Positions 33,136-41,690 are shown, numbered from the stretch's first letter. The stretch: 64,000 nt of DNA from an uncultured Hymenobacter sp. (GCA_913776615.1 CAJYPK010000050.1:124001-188000); one strand, 5' to 3'. The notes: generated by a model not told the origin, from the sequence alone. Translations and numbers: made by a program.

Positions 33136-34437
33136 GTGACCGTGACCACCGCCACTTCTCCCCAACCCGCCCCCCTCCTTACCCGCGAGCACGTGCTGCG
33201 CGCCCTGCGCTTGGTGGAGCGCGAAGGCCGCCACCTTCCCCCCAGTACTGTATACGAATTGCTGTACCGGGGCCGCCGCTACCCGCCGCGCGCCGTGGCC
33301 GAGCTGGCCTACCGCCTGGCGCAGGCCAACCCCCAGGCGCGCTGGCCCCACGGCGCGGGCCAGCAGACGAATGCCCTGCTCGAAGCCCTCGACTTCACCA
33401 TCGTGGCCAAGCGGCCCATCCTGGCTGCCGGCTCGGCCCAGGATCAGGGCCAGGCGGCCGAACAGCAGGCCGAAGCCCTGTACACCGGCCCGCCCGTGGC
33501 AGAAAAAAGCCTCGTGCCCACCGTGGCCGAGCCCGCCGCCGCTTACGCTAGCTTGCCCTCGCCCTATTCTACCGGCGAGGCGCTGCGGGAGCTTTTTATC
33601 ACGGATAAAGAATTGGAAGCCAGCCTCACGGGCCTGCGCCGCCGCCGGGCGCTGCTGCTGCAAGGTCCACCCGGTACTGGCAAAACCTACCTGGCCCGCC
33701 GCCTGGCCTGGCTGCTGCTGGGTACCCGCGATGAGGCCCGTGTCGAGCTGGTACAATTTCACCCCAGCTATGGCTACGAAGACTTTATGCTGGGCTTTCG
33801 CCCCGGTCCCGAGGGGCAATTTCAACTGGTGCCCGGGGTACTGCCGCTGCTGTGCCAGCGCGCCGCGCGCGACCCCGAGCGGCCTTATTTTTTGTTGATT
33901 GATGAGCTGAACCGGGGTAACGTGGCCCGCATCTTCGGGGAGTTTTTGCTATTGCTGGAGCCCGATAAGCGCGGCCCGGCCCACGCCCTGCGCCTGCCCT
34001 ACGCCCCGCCCGAAACGGCCCGGTTTTTCGTACCCGACAACCTGTACGTCATCGGCACGCTCAATCTGGCCGACCGCTCGCTGGCCCCGCTCGACTACGC
34101 CCTGCGCCGGCGCTTCGCCTTCGTGGGTATGCGGCCGCAGTTCGGCGCGCCGCTACGCGAGCTGCTGGCGGCCAGCCAGGTACCCGCGCCCCTCATTACG
34201 CTGCTTACCGAGCGCCTGGCCGCTCTTAACCACGTCATCGCCGCCGACCCCGAGCTGGGACCCGATTTTGAAATTGGCCATAGCTACTTCTGCGCGCCGC
34301 CCACCGACCCGGCCGAAGCCAACGACTGGCTACGCCTGATTTTCGAGCAGGAAATCGGTCCGCTGCTGGCCGACTACTGGCGCGAGCAGCCCGAGCGCGC
34401 CGCTACCCAACTCCGCAAACTACTCGAAGACCTGTAG
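33136..34437 (+). CDS. mcrB: McrB-type AAA+ GTPase subunit of a restriction system
   Basis: A 433-residue McrB-like motor. Walker A GPPGTGKTYLARRLA, Walker B PYFLLIDELNRGNVARI and the NxxD-type signature TLNLADRSLAPLD are all clear, as is YGYEDFMLGFRP. Residues 15-80 form a small N-terminal domain (LLYRGRRYPPRAVAELA) that resembles reading domains of McrA/McrB-type proteins and would bind modified DNA (inference). Start is GTG at 33136; another GTG follows six bases on. The stop TAG comes from the palindrome that separates it from mcrC. Confidence 0.88.
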   Translation: MTVTTATSPQPAPLLTREHVLRALRLVEREGRHLPPSTVYELLYRGRRYPPRAVAELAYRLAQANPQARWPHGAGQQTNALLEALDFTIVAKRPILAAGSAQDQGQAAEQQAEALYTGPPVAEKSLVPTVAEPAAAYASLPSPYSTGEALRELFITDKELEASLTGLRRRRALLLQGPPGTGKTYLARRLAWLLLGTRDEARVELVQFHPSYGYEDFMLGFRPGPEGQFQLVPGVLPLLCQRAARDPERPYFLLIDELNRGNVARIFGEFLLLLEPDKRGPAHALRLPYAPPETARFFVPDNLYVIGTLNLADRSLAPLDYALRRRFAFVGMRPQFGAPLRELLAASQVPAPLITLLTERLAALNHVIAADPELGPDFEIGHSYFCAPPTDPAEANDWLRLIFEQEIGPLLADYWREQPERAATQLRKLLEDL

Positions 34438-34513
34438 GGTAAGCTTTAGCTTGCCTTACGCCAGACGAGCCGCGGCCTACCCTACGCCGGGCAAGCTAAA
34501 GCTTACCCCACAG
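34432..34513. repeat. RAYT-associated palindrome, family A copy 5
   Basis: Arms 34432-34455 and 34489-34513 (CTGTAGGGTAAGCTTTAGCT and complement with one change). It fills the gap between mcrB and mcrC, giving mcrB its TAG stop and ending two bases before the mcrC ATG. Confidence 0.93.
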
Positions 34514-34515
34514 TT

Positions 34516-35547
34516 ATGATCCCGCTCGCCACGCTTTACTACCTGCTCTGCTACGCCTGGCAGCGCCTGCCCGAGCCGGCAGTCCTGCAAGCCACCGAGG
34601 CCACGCCCTTTCACCGCCCGCTGGAACTGCTGACGCAAATGCTGCTGCACGCCACCCGGCGCCAGCTCCGCACTGGCCTACCGCTGGCCTTCGTCAATAC
34701 CGAGCAAGAAATCAACGAATTGCGCGGGCGCATCGAGCTGGCGCCCACGCTGGGCCGGGGGTTGCTGCCCCAGGGCCGGGCCGTGTGCAGCTTCGATGAG
34801 CTGAGTCCTAACCGGCCGCTGCACCAAGTACTGGCCGGCACGCTGGCCGCGCTGGCCACGCACCCCGGCCTGCCGCTGGCCCTGCGCCGCGAGGTAAGCC
34901 AGCTACGGCGCCGCCTGCCGGCCAGCGTGCAGCCGCTGGCCCCGGCCGCGCCGGTTTTCGCAGGTCTGCGTCGCCAGCGGCTGGCCTCGGCCGAAGCCTT
35001 TTTACTGCACCTCTGCGAGTTAATTTTTGAAACGGCCCTACCTGCCCCGGCGGAGGGTAGCCGGGGGCGCTTCGCCGATTTTCGGCGCGACGAGCGCCTG
35101 ATGGCGCGCCTGTTTGAGCAGGCCGTGCGCAATTTCTACCGCCGCGAGCAGCGGCAGTACCGGGTTTTCACCGAAACCATCGCCTGGCAGGCCGAGGCCC
35201 CGCACGCGCCCGACCTGGCCCTGCTGCCCACCATGCTCACCGATACCACGCTGGAAAACCCGGGCCGCAAAATCATCCTCGATACCAAGTACTACGCCGC
35301 TGCCCTGCGCCCCCGCTACGACCAGCAGCGGCTTATCGCGCCCCACCTCTACCAGCTCTATGCCTACCTGCAAAACCTGCGCCCGGCCCCCGGCCAGGCC
35401 CTCGAAGGCGTCTTGCTTTACCCCGCCACCACCGCCGCCGTGGATTTGCGCTACGCGCTGGGCGGCCACCCGGTACGCGTCGTCACGCTCGACCTGCACC
35501 AGCCTTGGCCGGGTATCGCGGCTAGTCTGCTCAGTCTCGTTGCATAA
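34516..35547 (+). CDS. mcrC: McrC-type endonuclease subunit of a restriction system
   Basis: A 343-residue McrC-like protein with the PD-(D/E)XK nuclease core near the C-terminus: a conserved Asp in LALLPTMLTD, KIILDTKYYAA as the D-x-K motif, and QLYAYLQNLRP in the following helix. Together with McrB it would cleave DNA containing modified cytosines after GTP hydrolysis. The pair makes a compact Type IV defence module; the palindrome between the two genes may uncouple their expression. A strong terminator follows. Confidence 0.88.
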   Translation: MIPLATLYYLLCYAWQRLPEPAVLQATEATPFHRPLELLTQMLLHATRRQLRTGLPLAFVNTEQEINELRGRIELAPTLGRGLLPQGRAVCSFDELSPNRPLHQVLAGTLAALATHPGLPLALRREVSQLRRRLPASVQPLAPAAPVFAGLRRQRLASAEAFLLHLCELIFETALPAPAEGSRGRFADFRRDERLMARLFEQAVRNFYRREQRQYRVFTETIAWQAEAPHAPDLALLPTMLTDTTLENPGRKIILDTKYYAAALRPRYDQQRLIAPHLYQLYAYLQNLRPAPGQALEGVLLYPATTAAVDLRYALGGHPVRVVTLDLHQPWPGIAASLLSLVA

Positions 35548-35620
35548 CAGCTCCCCGTAGCCTTATGCAGCCCCGCAGGCAATAAGTACCCCAGTCACCT
35601 AGTTAGCACGTACGCAAACC

Positions 35621-35654
35621 AAAAAAGGCCCGCGCATTGCTGCGCGGGCCTTTT
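35621..35654. terminator. Bidirectional intrinsic terminator
   Basis: Stem AAGGCCCGCGCA / TGCGCGGGCCTT with A and T runs, between convergent mcrC and the lipoprotein gene. Confidence 0.9.
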
Positions 35655-35688
35655 CTCAGAAATTACACTGGGCCGAGCCCAGCCATAC

Positions 35689-35943
35689 TTACTTCTTAAC
35701 TTCTTCAGTCGTGGTGGTCGTGGTGGTGCCAGCAGCGGGAGCGGTAGCATCAGCAGCGGGAGCAGCCGTAGCGTCAGCAGCAGGAGCGGTAGCAGCAGCA
35801 GCCGTCGTGTCCGTGGTAGCGGTCGTGGTCGACTCGGTGGTAGCCGGAGTCGTGGTGGTGGTTTCGGTGGTAGCGGTTTTCGACTCGCACGAAGCCAGGC
35901 CAACAGCCAGGAACAGGGCAGATACTTTCAGCAGGTTGTTCAT
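35689..35943 (-). CDS. Small Thr/Ala-rich lipoprotein
   Basis: An 84-residue exported lipoprotein: hydrophobic start MNNLLKVSALFLAVG and lipobox LASC at residues 16-19. The rest is a low-complexity Thr/Ala/Glu chain (stretches of TTTT and APAADAT) with no fold. The upstream region carries AAATTTTG, one mismatch from a -7 box. Its ATG diverges from the sigma factor gene 147 bases away. Function unknown; the repetitive codons make it prone to slippage. Confidence 0.75.
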   Translation of the reverse strand: MNNLLKVSALFLAVGLASCESKTATTETTTTTPATTESTTTATTDTTAAAATAPAADATAAPAADATAPAAGTTTTTTTEEVKK

Positions 35944-36089
35944 CTTAGGGTAAATTTGGAAGGGGGTTAGCAAAAAAGCTGCCCTTAATGCCGCCGCTAC
36001 GGATAGGTAACCCGTCGGTTGCAAAATTTTTTAAAAAAGTTTTTCATGGGTTACTAATGCCCGTTAGCCGGCATTAAGGCCCGAAGCGA

Positions 36090-36686
36090 ATGAACATGGA
36101 TAGCACAACGGCGCTGGCTGCCGATGCCCAACTCATCAAAGCCATTCACGGTGGCGACGAGCGGGCCCTCAGCCAGCTCTACCGCTTGCACTGGCCAATG
36201 GTGTCGCATTTCGTGCTGCAAAACAGCGGCTCGGAAGACGACGCCCGCGACGTGTACCAGGAAGGCGTGATGGTGTTTTACGAAAAGGTCCGCGAAGGCT
36301 CCCTGGAGCTGAGCTGCCAGATTAAAACCTACCTCTACGCCGTCTGCCGCCGCCTGTGGCTCAAGCGCCTCACCACCAAGAGCCGACTGCACGGTGTGCG
36401 CCTGCTCGACGAGGAAGAGTACGGCCCCTACCTCAATACGGGGGCCGAAGATGACGTGCAGGAGGCCGAGGAGCGCGACCGGCGCTTCGCCACCATGAGC
36501 GAGGCGCTCACCCACCTGGGCGAGCCCTGTCGCTCCTTGCTCGAAGGCTTTTACCTGCTCGATAAATCGATGCTCGAACTCACGGCGGAGCACGGCTATA
36601 CCAACGCCGACACCGCCAAAACCCAGAAGTACAAGTGCCTGACGCGCTTGAAGAAGTTGTTTTTTGCCAGTTATAAAGAAGCGTGA
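36090..36686 (+). CDS. ECF-like RNA polymerase sigma factor
   Basis: A 198-residue sigma-70-family protein. Region 2 is recognisable (ALSQLYRLHWPMVSHFVL then DVYQEGVMVFYEK and LYAVCRRLWLKRL). Region 4 is present but diverged (LLEGFYLLDKSMLELTAEHG, TAKTQKYKCLTRLK). It directs RNA polymerase to unknown promoters. The gene 112 bases downstream encodes a membrane protein with an anti-sigma-like N-terminus, its likely regulator. A second ATG two codons in is possible. Confidence 0.88.
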   Translation: MNMDSTTALAADAQLIKAIHGGDERALSQLYRLHWPMVSHFVLQNSGSEDDARDVYQEGVMVFYEKVREGSLELSCQIKTYLYAVCRRLWLKRLTTKSRLHGVRLLDEEEYGPYLNTGAEDDVQEAEERDRRFATMSEALTHLGEPCRSLLEGFYLLDKSMLELTAEHGYTNADTAKTQKYKCLTRLKKLFFASYKEA

Positions 36687-36692
36687 ATCTTT

Positions 36693-36790
36693 GAGCTGTT
36701 AGCCGTTAGTTATTAGCTGTTAGCTTTTTCTAAACAGAGGAGTAAAACAGGTAAAAAAGCTAGTAGCTAACAGCTAAAGGCTAATAGCTT
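36693..36790. repeat. TAGCTGTTAGCT-family inverted repeat, copy 2
   Basis: Left arm 36693-36727 and right arm 36756-36790 are complementary runs of seven-to-eight-base words (AGCTGTTAGCCGTTAG and complement). Lies between the sigma factor and the protease gene and ends nine bases before the latter's ATG. Confidence 0.8.
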
Positions 36791-36798
36791 GATACAAA

Positions 36799-37959
36799 AT
36801 GCAAACCGAAGCCGACTACTACGCCCTCTTTGAAGCTTACCAGCGCGGTGAGCTGGCGGCGGGCGCGCGGGCCAGCCTGGAAGCCCGGCTGAGCGCCGAG
36901 CCCCGCCTGCAACAGCTCTACACCGAATACCAGGAGCTGATGGGGACGCTAGCGGCTTACGGCGAGCGTCGCCGCACGCGCCGCACCATCGCGGGCCTGC
37001 ACGAAGCCATGCTGGCCGCCGAGGCCGCCCCCGCCGCCGAGGCTAACTCGCCCCTCACGCCCGCCGTCAACCCCATCCTGCGCATCTCGCGCACCGAGCG
37101 CCGGCTGCGCGAGTTCTGGAGCGGGCACCGGGCCACGGTGGGCGTGGCGGCGTCGGTAGCCGTGCTGGCGGTGTTCAGCACCCTGCTGGGGCTCGACTTG
37201 TGGCGCTCGGCCAACGCCCCGGCCGTCAGCGGCGTGCGGGAGCTGCGCCGCGAGGTGGCCCAGATCGTCCGTAGCCAGAAGGCCCTCATCCGCAAAGTCG
37301 ACAACCAGATGGGCGACGCGACGCTGCCCCCAGTGCGCACCAATAAATTCAGCGGCACGGGCTTCGCGCTTACGTCGGATGGTTACTTAGTAACCAGCGC
37401 GCACGTTATCAAAGGAGCCGACTCGCTGCTCGTGGAAGGCCGCGACCACCAGCGCTACCACGCCGAAACGGTGTACGCTGATAAAAAGCACGATCTGGCC
37501 ATCCTGCGCATCCGCGACCGCGACTTCAAGTCGTTTGGCAAGCTACCCTACACCTTCAAGGCCGGGCAGGTAGATTTGGGCGAGCGGGTATACACGCTGG
37601 GCTACCCGCGCGAAGACGTGGTGTACGGCGAGGGCGCGCTGAGTGCCCGCTCGGGCTACGACGGCGACACGGCGTTCTACCAGGTAAGCATTCCGCTCAA
37701 CCCCGGCAACTCGGGCGGCCCGCTGCTCGACTCGCAGGGTAATTTGATTGGAGTAGTGAGCAGCCGCCAGGACGACGTTATCGGCGCGGCCTTCGCGACC
37801 AAGTCGTCTTTCTTGGTGCGGCTTGTCGATTCGCTCAAAAACAAGCAGGCGGCCCAGCCCTACCACTTACCCCGGGCCAACCAATTGGCGGGCACCGCCC
37901 GCGCCCAGCAAGTTAAGCGCCTGCAAGATTTTGTGTTTGTAGTAAAAGTGTACGAATAA
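36799..37959 (+). CDS. Anti-sigma-like/trypsin-like serine protease fusion, single membrane span
   Basis: A 386-residue protein. Residues 1-75 are helical (LFEAYQRGELAAGARASLEA) and resemble the cytoplasmic domain of anti-sigma factors, without the zinc Cys/His. One membrane segment covers about residues 114-136 (GVAASVAVLAVFSTLLGLDL). The periplasmic part is a DegP/trypsin-like protease with catalytic H202 (TSAHVI), D232 (KKHDLAIL) and S305 (NPGNSGGPL); no PDZ domain follows. This would couple periplasmic proteolysis or peptide sensing to release of the sigma factor encoded just upstream. Confidence 0.85.
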   Translation: MQTEADYYALFEAYQRGELAAGARASLEARLSAEPRLQQLYTEYQELMGTLAAYGERRRTRRTIAGLHEAMLAAEAAPAAEANSPLTPAVNPILRISRTERRLREFWSGHRATVGVAASVAVLAVFSTLLGLDLWRSANAPAVSGVRELRREVAQIVRSQKALIRKVDNQMGDATLPPVRTNKFSGTGFALTSDGYLVTSAHVIKGADSLLVEGRDHQRYHAETVYADKKHDLAILRIRDRDFKSFGKLPYTFKAGQVDLGERVYTLGYPREDVVYGEGALSARSGYDGDTAFYQVSIPLNPGNSGGPLLDSQGNLIGVVSSRQDDVIGAAFATKSSFLVRLVDSLKNKQAAQPYHLPRANQLAGTARAQQVKRLQDFVFVVKVYE

Positions 37960-37987
37960 GCTTTTCTCTCCTTCTTTCTGCGGTTGC

Positions 37988-38026
37988 CACGCAAGCCTCG
38001 CCCCACCGGCGGGGCTTGCGTGTTTT
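37988..38026 (+). terminator. Intrinsic terminator
   Basis: Stem CACGCAAGCCTCGCC / GGGGCTTGCGTG with one loop imperfection and a T run, 29 bases after the protease stop. Confidence 0.85.
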
Positions 38027-38108
38027 AATACCCGTGGGATGCTGACGGACTATTCTCACGCAGACCCTCATTCTCCGAAGCCCTTACCCAGCCCGTATTT
38101 TGTGGCAC

Positions 38109-38996
38109 ATGGCTAATTACCTTATCTACCAAGCCTACGGTAGCCCCGATATTCTCAACGAGGCGCTGTTCAGCATCCTGTCCTACCTGCGGCAGCCGGC
38201 CGGGGCCACGGTGCTGGTGTACACCGACAATCCGGCGCACTTCCGGGCTGTACTCGGCGAGGCAGCGGGCGTCGCCTACGTGCCCATCGAGCCGGCGCAA
38301 TGGCGGGCCTGGCGGGGCGACATCGACTTTGTGCACCGCGTTAAAATAATGGTGTTGCAGCACGCCGCCGCGCACTACGCTGGCAATCTACTGTACGCCG
38401 ATACCGATACCGTTTTCACGCAGTCGCCGGCCGAAATCTTCGACCTTATTAGCCAGGGCCAGCATTTTATGCACCTGAGCGAAGGCCGCCTGAATGATGG
38501 CAACTCCCTGAATCGCAAAATCAACCGCGTTTTGCAGGCCCGTGATACCCCGGCCCTGGTGGGCGGGCCAATCAGCCCCGCCACCTGCATGTACAACGCC
38601 GGGGTAATGGGCCTGCGCAGCACCGATGCGCCCCTGCTGGCCCAGGTGCTGGCCCTTACCGAGCAACTGCACCGCCTCTATCCCAAGCACGTGATGGAGC
38701 AGCTGGCCTTCAGCGTCATCTGGGCGCGGCAGGGGCCGGTACGCGAGGCCGCGCCCTGGGTGTACCACTACTGGGATCTGAAAGAAATCCGCCCAGCTTT
38801 GGCTGCGTTGCTGGCTCCCCAGCCCGGCCAGTCGCTGGCCAAGTGGCAAGCCCGCGCTGCTGCGCTCGACCTACCTTCCCTGGCCGAGGCCAAGGCGCGC
38901 TTCCGGGCGCTGCCGGGCTGGCAGCGCGCCGTGCGGCGCTGGCTGGGGCGGGGCTGGCAGCTTCCGGCACACCTGCTGGCCAGCCGGCCGGGGTAA
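38109..38996 (+). CDS. GT8-like glycosyltransferase family protein
   Basis: A 295-residue protein. It starts with a Rossmann-like strand (NYLIYQAYGSPDILNEAL), and LLYADTDTVFTQSP supplies the DxD metal and nucleotide-sugar motif. SPATCMYNAGVMGL is a conserved acceptor-side block. Such proteins transfer a sugar from a nucleotide donor; acceptor unknown. No other polysaccharide gene is near, and membrane segments are absent. ATG 38109 is chosen over a TTG nine bases upstream. Confidence 0.75.
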   Translation: MANYLIYQAYGSPDILNEALFSILSYLRQPAGATVLVYTDNPAHFRAVLGEAAGVAYVPIEPAQWRAWRGDIDFVHRVKIMVLQHAAAHYAGNLLYADTDTVFTQSPAEIFDLISQGQHFMHLSEGRLNDGNSLNRKINRVLQARDTPALVGGPISPATCMYNAGVMGLRSTDAPLLAQVLALTEQLHRLYPKHVMEQLAFSVIWARQGPVREAAPWVYHYWDLKEIRPALAALLAPQPGQSLAKWQARAAALDLPSLAEAKARFRALPGWQRAVRRWLGRGWQLPAHLLASRPG

Positions 38997-39090
38997 GCTG
39001 CGCACGAACGCGATGCCAGGATTTGCGTAGAAGCAGGGCGGCGGCCCAGGCTGCCTTTTCCTGCCAATTCACCACTACTCGCTTTTCCTC

Positions 39091-39327
39091 ATGGCTGACC
39101 AGCTGCAACAAATCGAAAAAGTAATGCCCGAAGACATCGCCCGCACGTTTGAGGCGGCCGTCAACGTATTTCAGGGTAAAACGGAACACATGGACGACCT
39201 GCTCAAGAACGGCGGCACGCTGCTGCGCAAGGTATCCAAAAACTTCTCCTCCACTCAGCTCATCCTGAGCGTAGCCGCGCTGGCCGTAATCTCCATCGTG
39301 ATTGTAAAGCGCGCCTCGGAAGAATAG
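39091..39327 (+). CDS. Small single-pass membrane protein
   Basis: A 78-residue protein: about 50 soluble, charged residues followed by one membrane segment (LILSVAALAVISIVIV) and the short tail KRASEE. The N-terminal half is amphipathic (IARTFEAAVNVFQGKTEHMD). I do not recognise the family. A strong terminator ends the unit 28 bases after the stop, which supports a real transcribed gene. Confidence 0.65.
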   Translation: MADQLQQIEKVMPEDIARTFEAAVNVFQGKTEHMDDLLKNGGTLLRKVSKNFSSTQLILSVAALAVISIVIVKRASEE

Positions 39328-39354
39328 TTTGCGCTTGCGCACGCCACAAAACAG

Positions 39355-39392
39355 GAGCGGCCTTCCCGACGGGAAGGCCGCTCTTACTTTTT
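39355..39392 (+). terminator. Intrinsic terminator
   Basis: Stem GAGCGGCCTTCCC / GGGAAGGCCGCTC with three-base loop, then a T-rich tail. Confidence 0.85.
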
Positions 39393-39422
39393 GCAGAAGA
39401 ATGCGGGTCGGCTTACCAGCCG

Positions 39423-40424
39423 TTATTCGAGGGGCGCGGCCGAGGCCAGCGACGCACTGGCAACTGCGTGCGTTACCAACTGCTCGCCACCTGCCAGCGG
39501 GTCGGCGGGCAGCTTGTATACGAGGCCGGCAATGCCCCACAGCTGTAAGTTGCGACGCACCGTTTCGGCGGCCAGCCAGCTATCGAGTTGTCCGACTACT
39601 ACGCGGCTCACCGGGCGGCCCGCCACAGTAGCCGTGATAACTTCGGCCGGCAAGGCCTGATCAATGGTGAGAATGCGAGCCAGCATAGCCTGGGCGTTCT
39701 GCGGGTCGACAAACAAGCCGGCTTGCACTAGGAAGCGCGACGTAGAGCCCGCGGCCGTCGTATCGGCAACCGGCCCGGCTGGCTGCGCCTCGTCGGACGC
39801 GGCAGCCACCACTACTTCGGGGTTGGCTTCGGGCAACTGGTAAGCCGTGAAGGGTGCCTGGGGGTTGGGGTCGCCCGCTTGGAGTTGGGCGAGATTGGCG
39901 GGAGTGTCGGTGAGGCCGAGGGGCGTTTCGGCGGGCACTACTTCGGCCACGATCGGGGCCGCGCCAGCCGTGAGCAGGCCCATGGGGCGGGCGGCTATTT
40001 CGGCCAGGTCGATGATGCGCTGGTGGAGGAAGGGACCGCGGTCGCTCACGCGCACGACGACCGATACGCCGTTGGTGAGGTTGGTTACCCGCAGGCGGGT
40101 GCCGAAGGGCAGGGTTTTATGGGCGCAGGTGTACTCGTAGCGGCTGAAGCGCTCGCCGCTCGACGTGCGGCGGCCCTGGAAGCGGGGGCCGTACCACGAG
40201 GCCCGGCCGCGCAGCACGGTGGTGTACCCCTCACGGGCGGCCGGAATGACCGTCGGCTGCACGGGGGCAACGTGTACCCGGCGGCGCGTATGCTTGCGGT
40301 GCACCTTGTGCGCGCGCTTGGTACGGGCGGAGGCCGGCAATACCAGTCCTACGCCTAAAAATAGCCAGCAAAGGCAATGAAGGAGGAAGGAGGTAGAGAA
40401 TAATGTTGGTCGCGTAAGCGTCAT
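39423..40424 (-). CDS. RlpA-like septal ring lytic transglycosylase with SPOR domain
   Basis: A 333-residue exported protein: signal-like hydrophobic start, basic linker (RAHKVHRKHTRRRVH), then the double-psi beta-barrel RlpA domain (GRASWYGPRFQGRRTSSGE, LPFGTRLRVTNLTNG, VRVSDRGPFLHQRIIDL), a long linker, and a C-terminal SPOR-like domain (FLVQAGLFVDPQNAQAML). RlpA cleaves naked glycan strands; SPOR binds denuded peptidoglycan at division sites. The ATG at 40424 gives the signal sequence; upstream in-frame codons look non-coding. Confidence 0.9.
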   Translation of the reverse strand: MTLTRPTLFSTSFLLHCLCWLFLGVGLVLPASARTKRAHKVHRKHTRRRVHVAPVQPTVIPAAREGYTTVLRGRASWYGPRFQGRRTSSGERFSRYEYTCAHKTLPFGTRLRVTNLTNGVSVVVRVSDRGPFLHQRIIDLAEIAARPMGLLTAGAAPIVAEVVPAETPLGLTDTPANLAQLQAGDPNPQAPFTAYQLPEANPEVVVAAASDEAQPAGPVADTTAAGSTSRFLVQAGLFVDPQNAQAMLARILTIDQALPAEVITATVAGRPVSRVVVGQLDSWLAAETVRRNLQLWGIAGLVYKLPADPLAGGEQLVTHAVASASLASAAPLE

Positions 40425-40773
40425 GCGCTTGGATGGATGGTGAACCGGCCGAATGTATAGCAGGGCTTTTCCAAAATCCACACTTCCTCTTTGCTAATAA
40501 TTTTATAAGCACTCAAAAATTGTACTTTGTCGCTAAATCTTGTATTTAGCTAGTGTTAACTTGGTAGCCCAAGGTAGCAATTGTGTTTACTGAAGGGCGT
40601 TTATTGGTTGTTTTTGCACTTTACCGATGAATACCTGGAAATACGATTATCCGACGGGTGTAAAATTTTGGCTTAAAGCTTTAGTTTAAGCCCAGGGGGC
40701 AGTTGCAGGTTTACTAACCTGGTTGTATACTCCCGCGCCCGCGAGTTCAGTATATAGCCTGTACCTTAGCGGC
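40425..40773. other. AT-rich intergenic region with a short palindrome
   Basis: About 350 bases between divergent genes, less GC-rich than its surroundings. At 40670-40692 lies the palindrome GGCTTAAAGCTTTAGTTTAAGCC, whose core AAAGCTTTAG resembles the family A palindromes, perhaps a decayed copy. TACCTTAG at 40762-40769, near the DUF72 ATG, is one mismatch from a -7 box. No ORF or RNA gene seen. Confidence 0.4.
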
Positions 40774-41688
40774 ATGGATTTTGGCCGCTTACCCGACCTG
40801 CGCTACGTTGACTTTCGCCTGCCCCCCGACCACCCCGACACCGCCCCGCTGCTGGCCCGCAGTCGGCTGGCAGCCCCGGCTAGCCCCCGCCTGTTAGTAG
40901 GCTGCCCCATCTGGACGAATAAGGACTGGCTGGGTTCCTATTTCCCCCTCGGGGCCAAGGAGCCTGATTACCTGCGCTACTACGCCCAGCAGTTTAATTC
41001 GCTGGAGTTGAATACCACCCACTACCGCATCCCCGACGCGCCCACCGTGCGGCGCTGGCGGGCGGCCGTGGGGCCGGGCTTTCAGTTTTGTCCCAAAGTG
41101 CCGCGCAGCATCAGCCACGAGCGCGAGCTGTACAATACCGACGCGCTGACGCTCACCTTTACCCGCGCTATGCGGGAACTGGGCGACAACCTCGGGCCGT
41201 GCTTTTTGCAGCTGCCGCCGCACTTCGGCCCCGAGCTACTGCCCCGGTTGGAGCGCTTCCTGCTCGACTGGCCCACCGACCTGCCCCTGGCCGTGGAGCT
41301 GCGCCACCCGCGCTGGTTTGCCGACCACGGGCTGGCCGACAGCGTATTCGCCACGCTGGAAGCGCTGGGCAAAACGCTGGTGATAACCGACGTGGCTGGC
41401 CGACGCGACGTGCTGGCCCAGCGCCTCACCACGCCGCTGGCCTTTATTCGCTTCAATGGCCACGGCCTGGTGCCCAGCGACTACGAGCGGGCCAACGAAT
41501 GGGCCACGCGCCTGGCCGAGTGGTACGCGCAGGGCTTGCACGCCGCCTACGTCTTCATTCACCAAAAAGACGTGCGCCACGCCCCGCTCTGGACCCAGCA
41601 TTTCCTGGCCCGCGTGCGGGAGCTGACGGGCATCGCGGTGCCCCCACCCCGGCTCATCCCGCAACAAGTGCAAGGCAGCCTGTTTTAG
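40774..41688 (+). CDS. DUF72-family protein
   Basis: A 304-residue DUF72 protein with TIM-barrel-like architecture. Marks are GCPIWTNKDWLGSYFP, LNTTHYRIPDAPTVRRW, FCPKVPRSISHE, LQLPPHFGPEL, AVELRHPRWF and FIRFNGHG. Function of the family is unknown; a role in nucleic-acid or stress metabolism has been suggested. ATG at 40774 follows a possible -7 box; a TTG further upstream would add 17 non-conserved residues. Confidence 0.9.
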   Translation: MDFGRLPDLRYVDFRLPPDHPDTAPLLARSRLAAPASPRLLVGCPIWTNKDWLGSYFPLGAKEPDYLRYYAQQFNSLELNTTHYRIPDAPTVRRWRAAVGPGFQFCPKVPRSISHERELYNTDALTLTFTRAMRELGDNLGPCFLQLPPHFGPELLPRLERFLLDWPTDLPLAVELRHPRWFADHGLADSVFATLEALGKTLVITDVAGRRDVLAQRLTTPLAFIRFNGHGLVPSDYERANEWATRLAEWYAQGLHAAYVFIHQKDVRHAPLWTQHFLARVRELTGIAVPPPRLIPQQVQGSLF

Positions 41689-41690
41689 GT

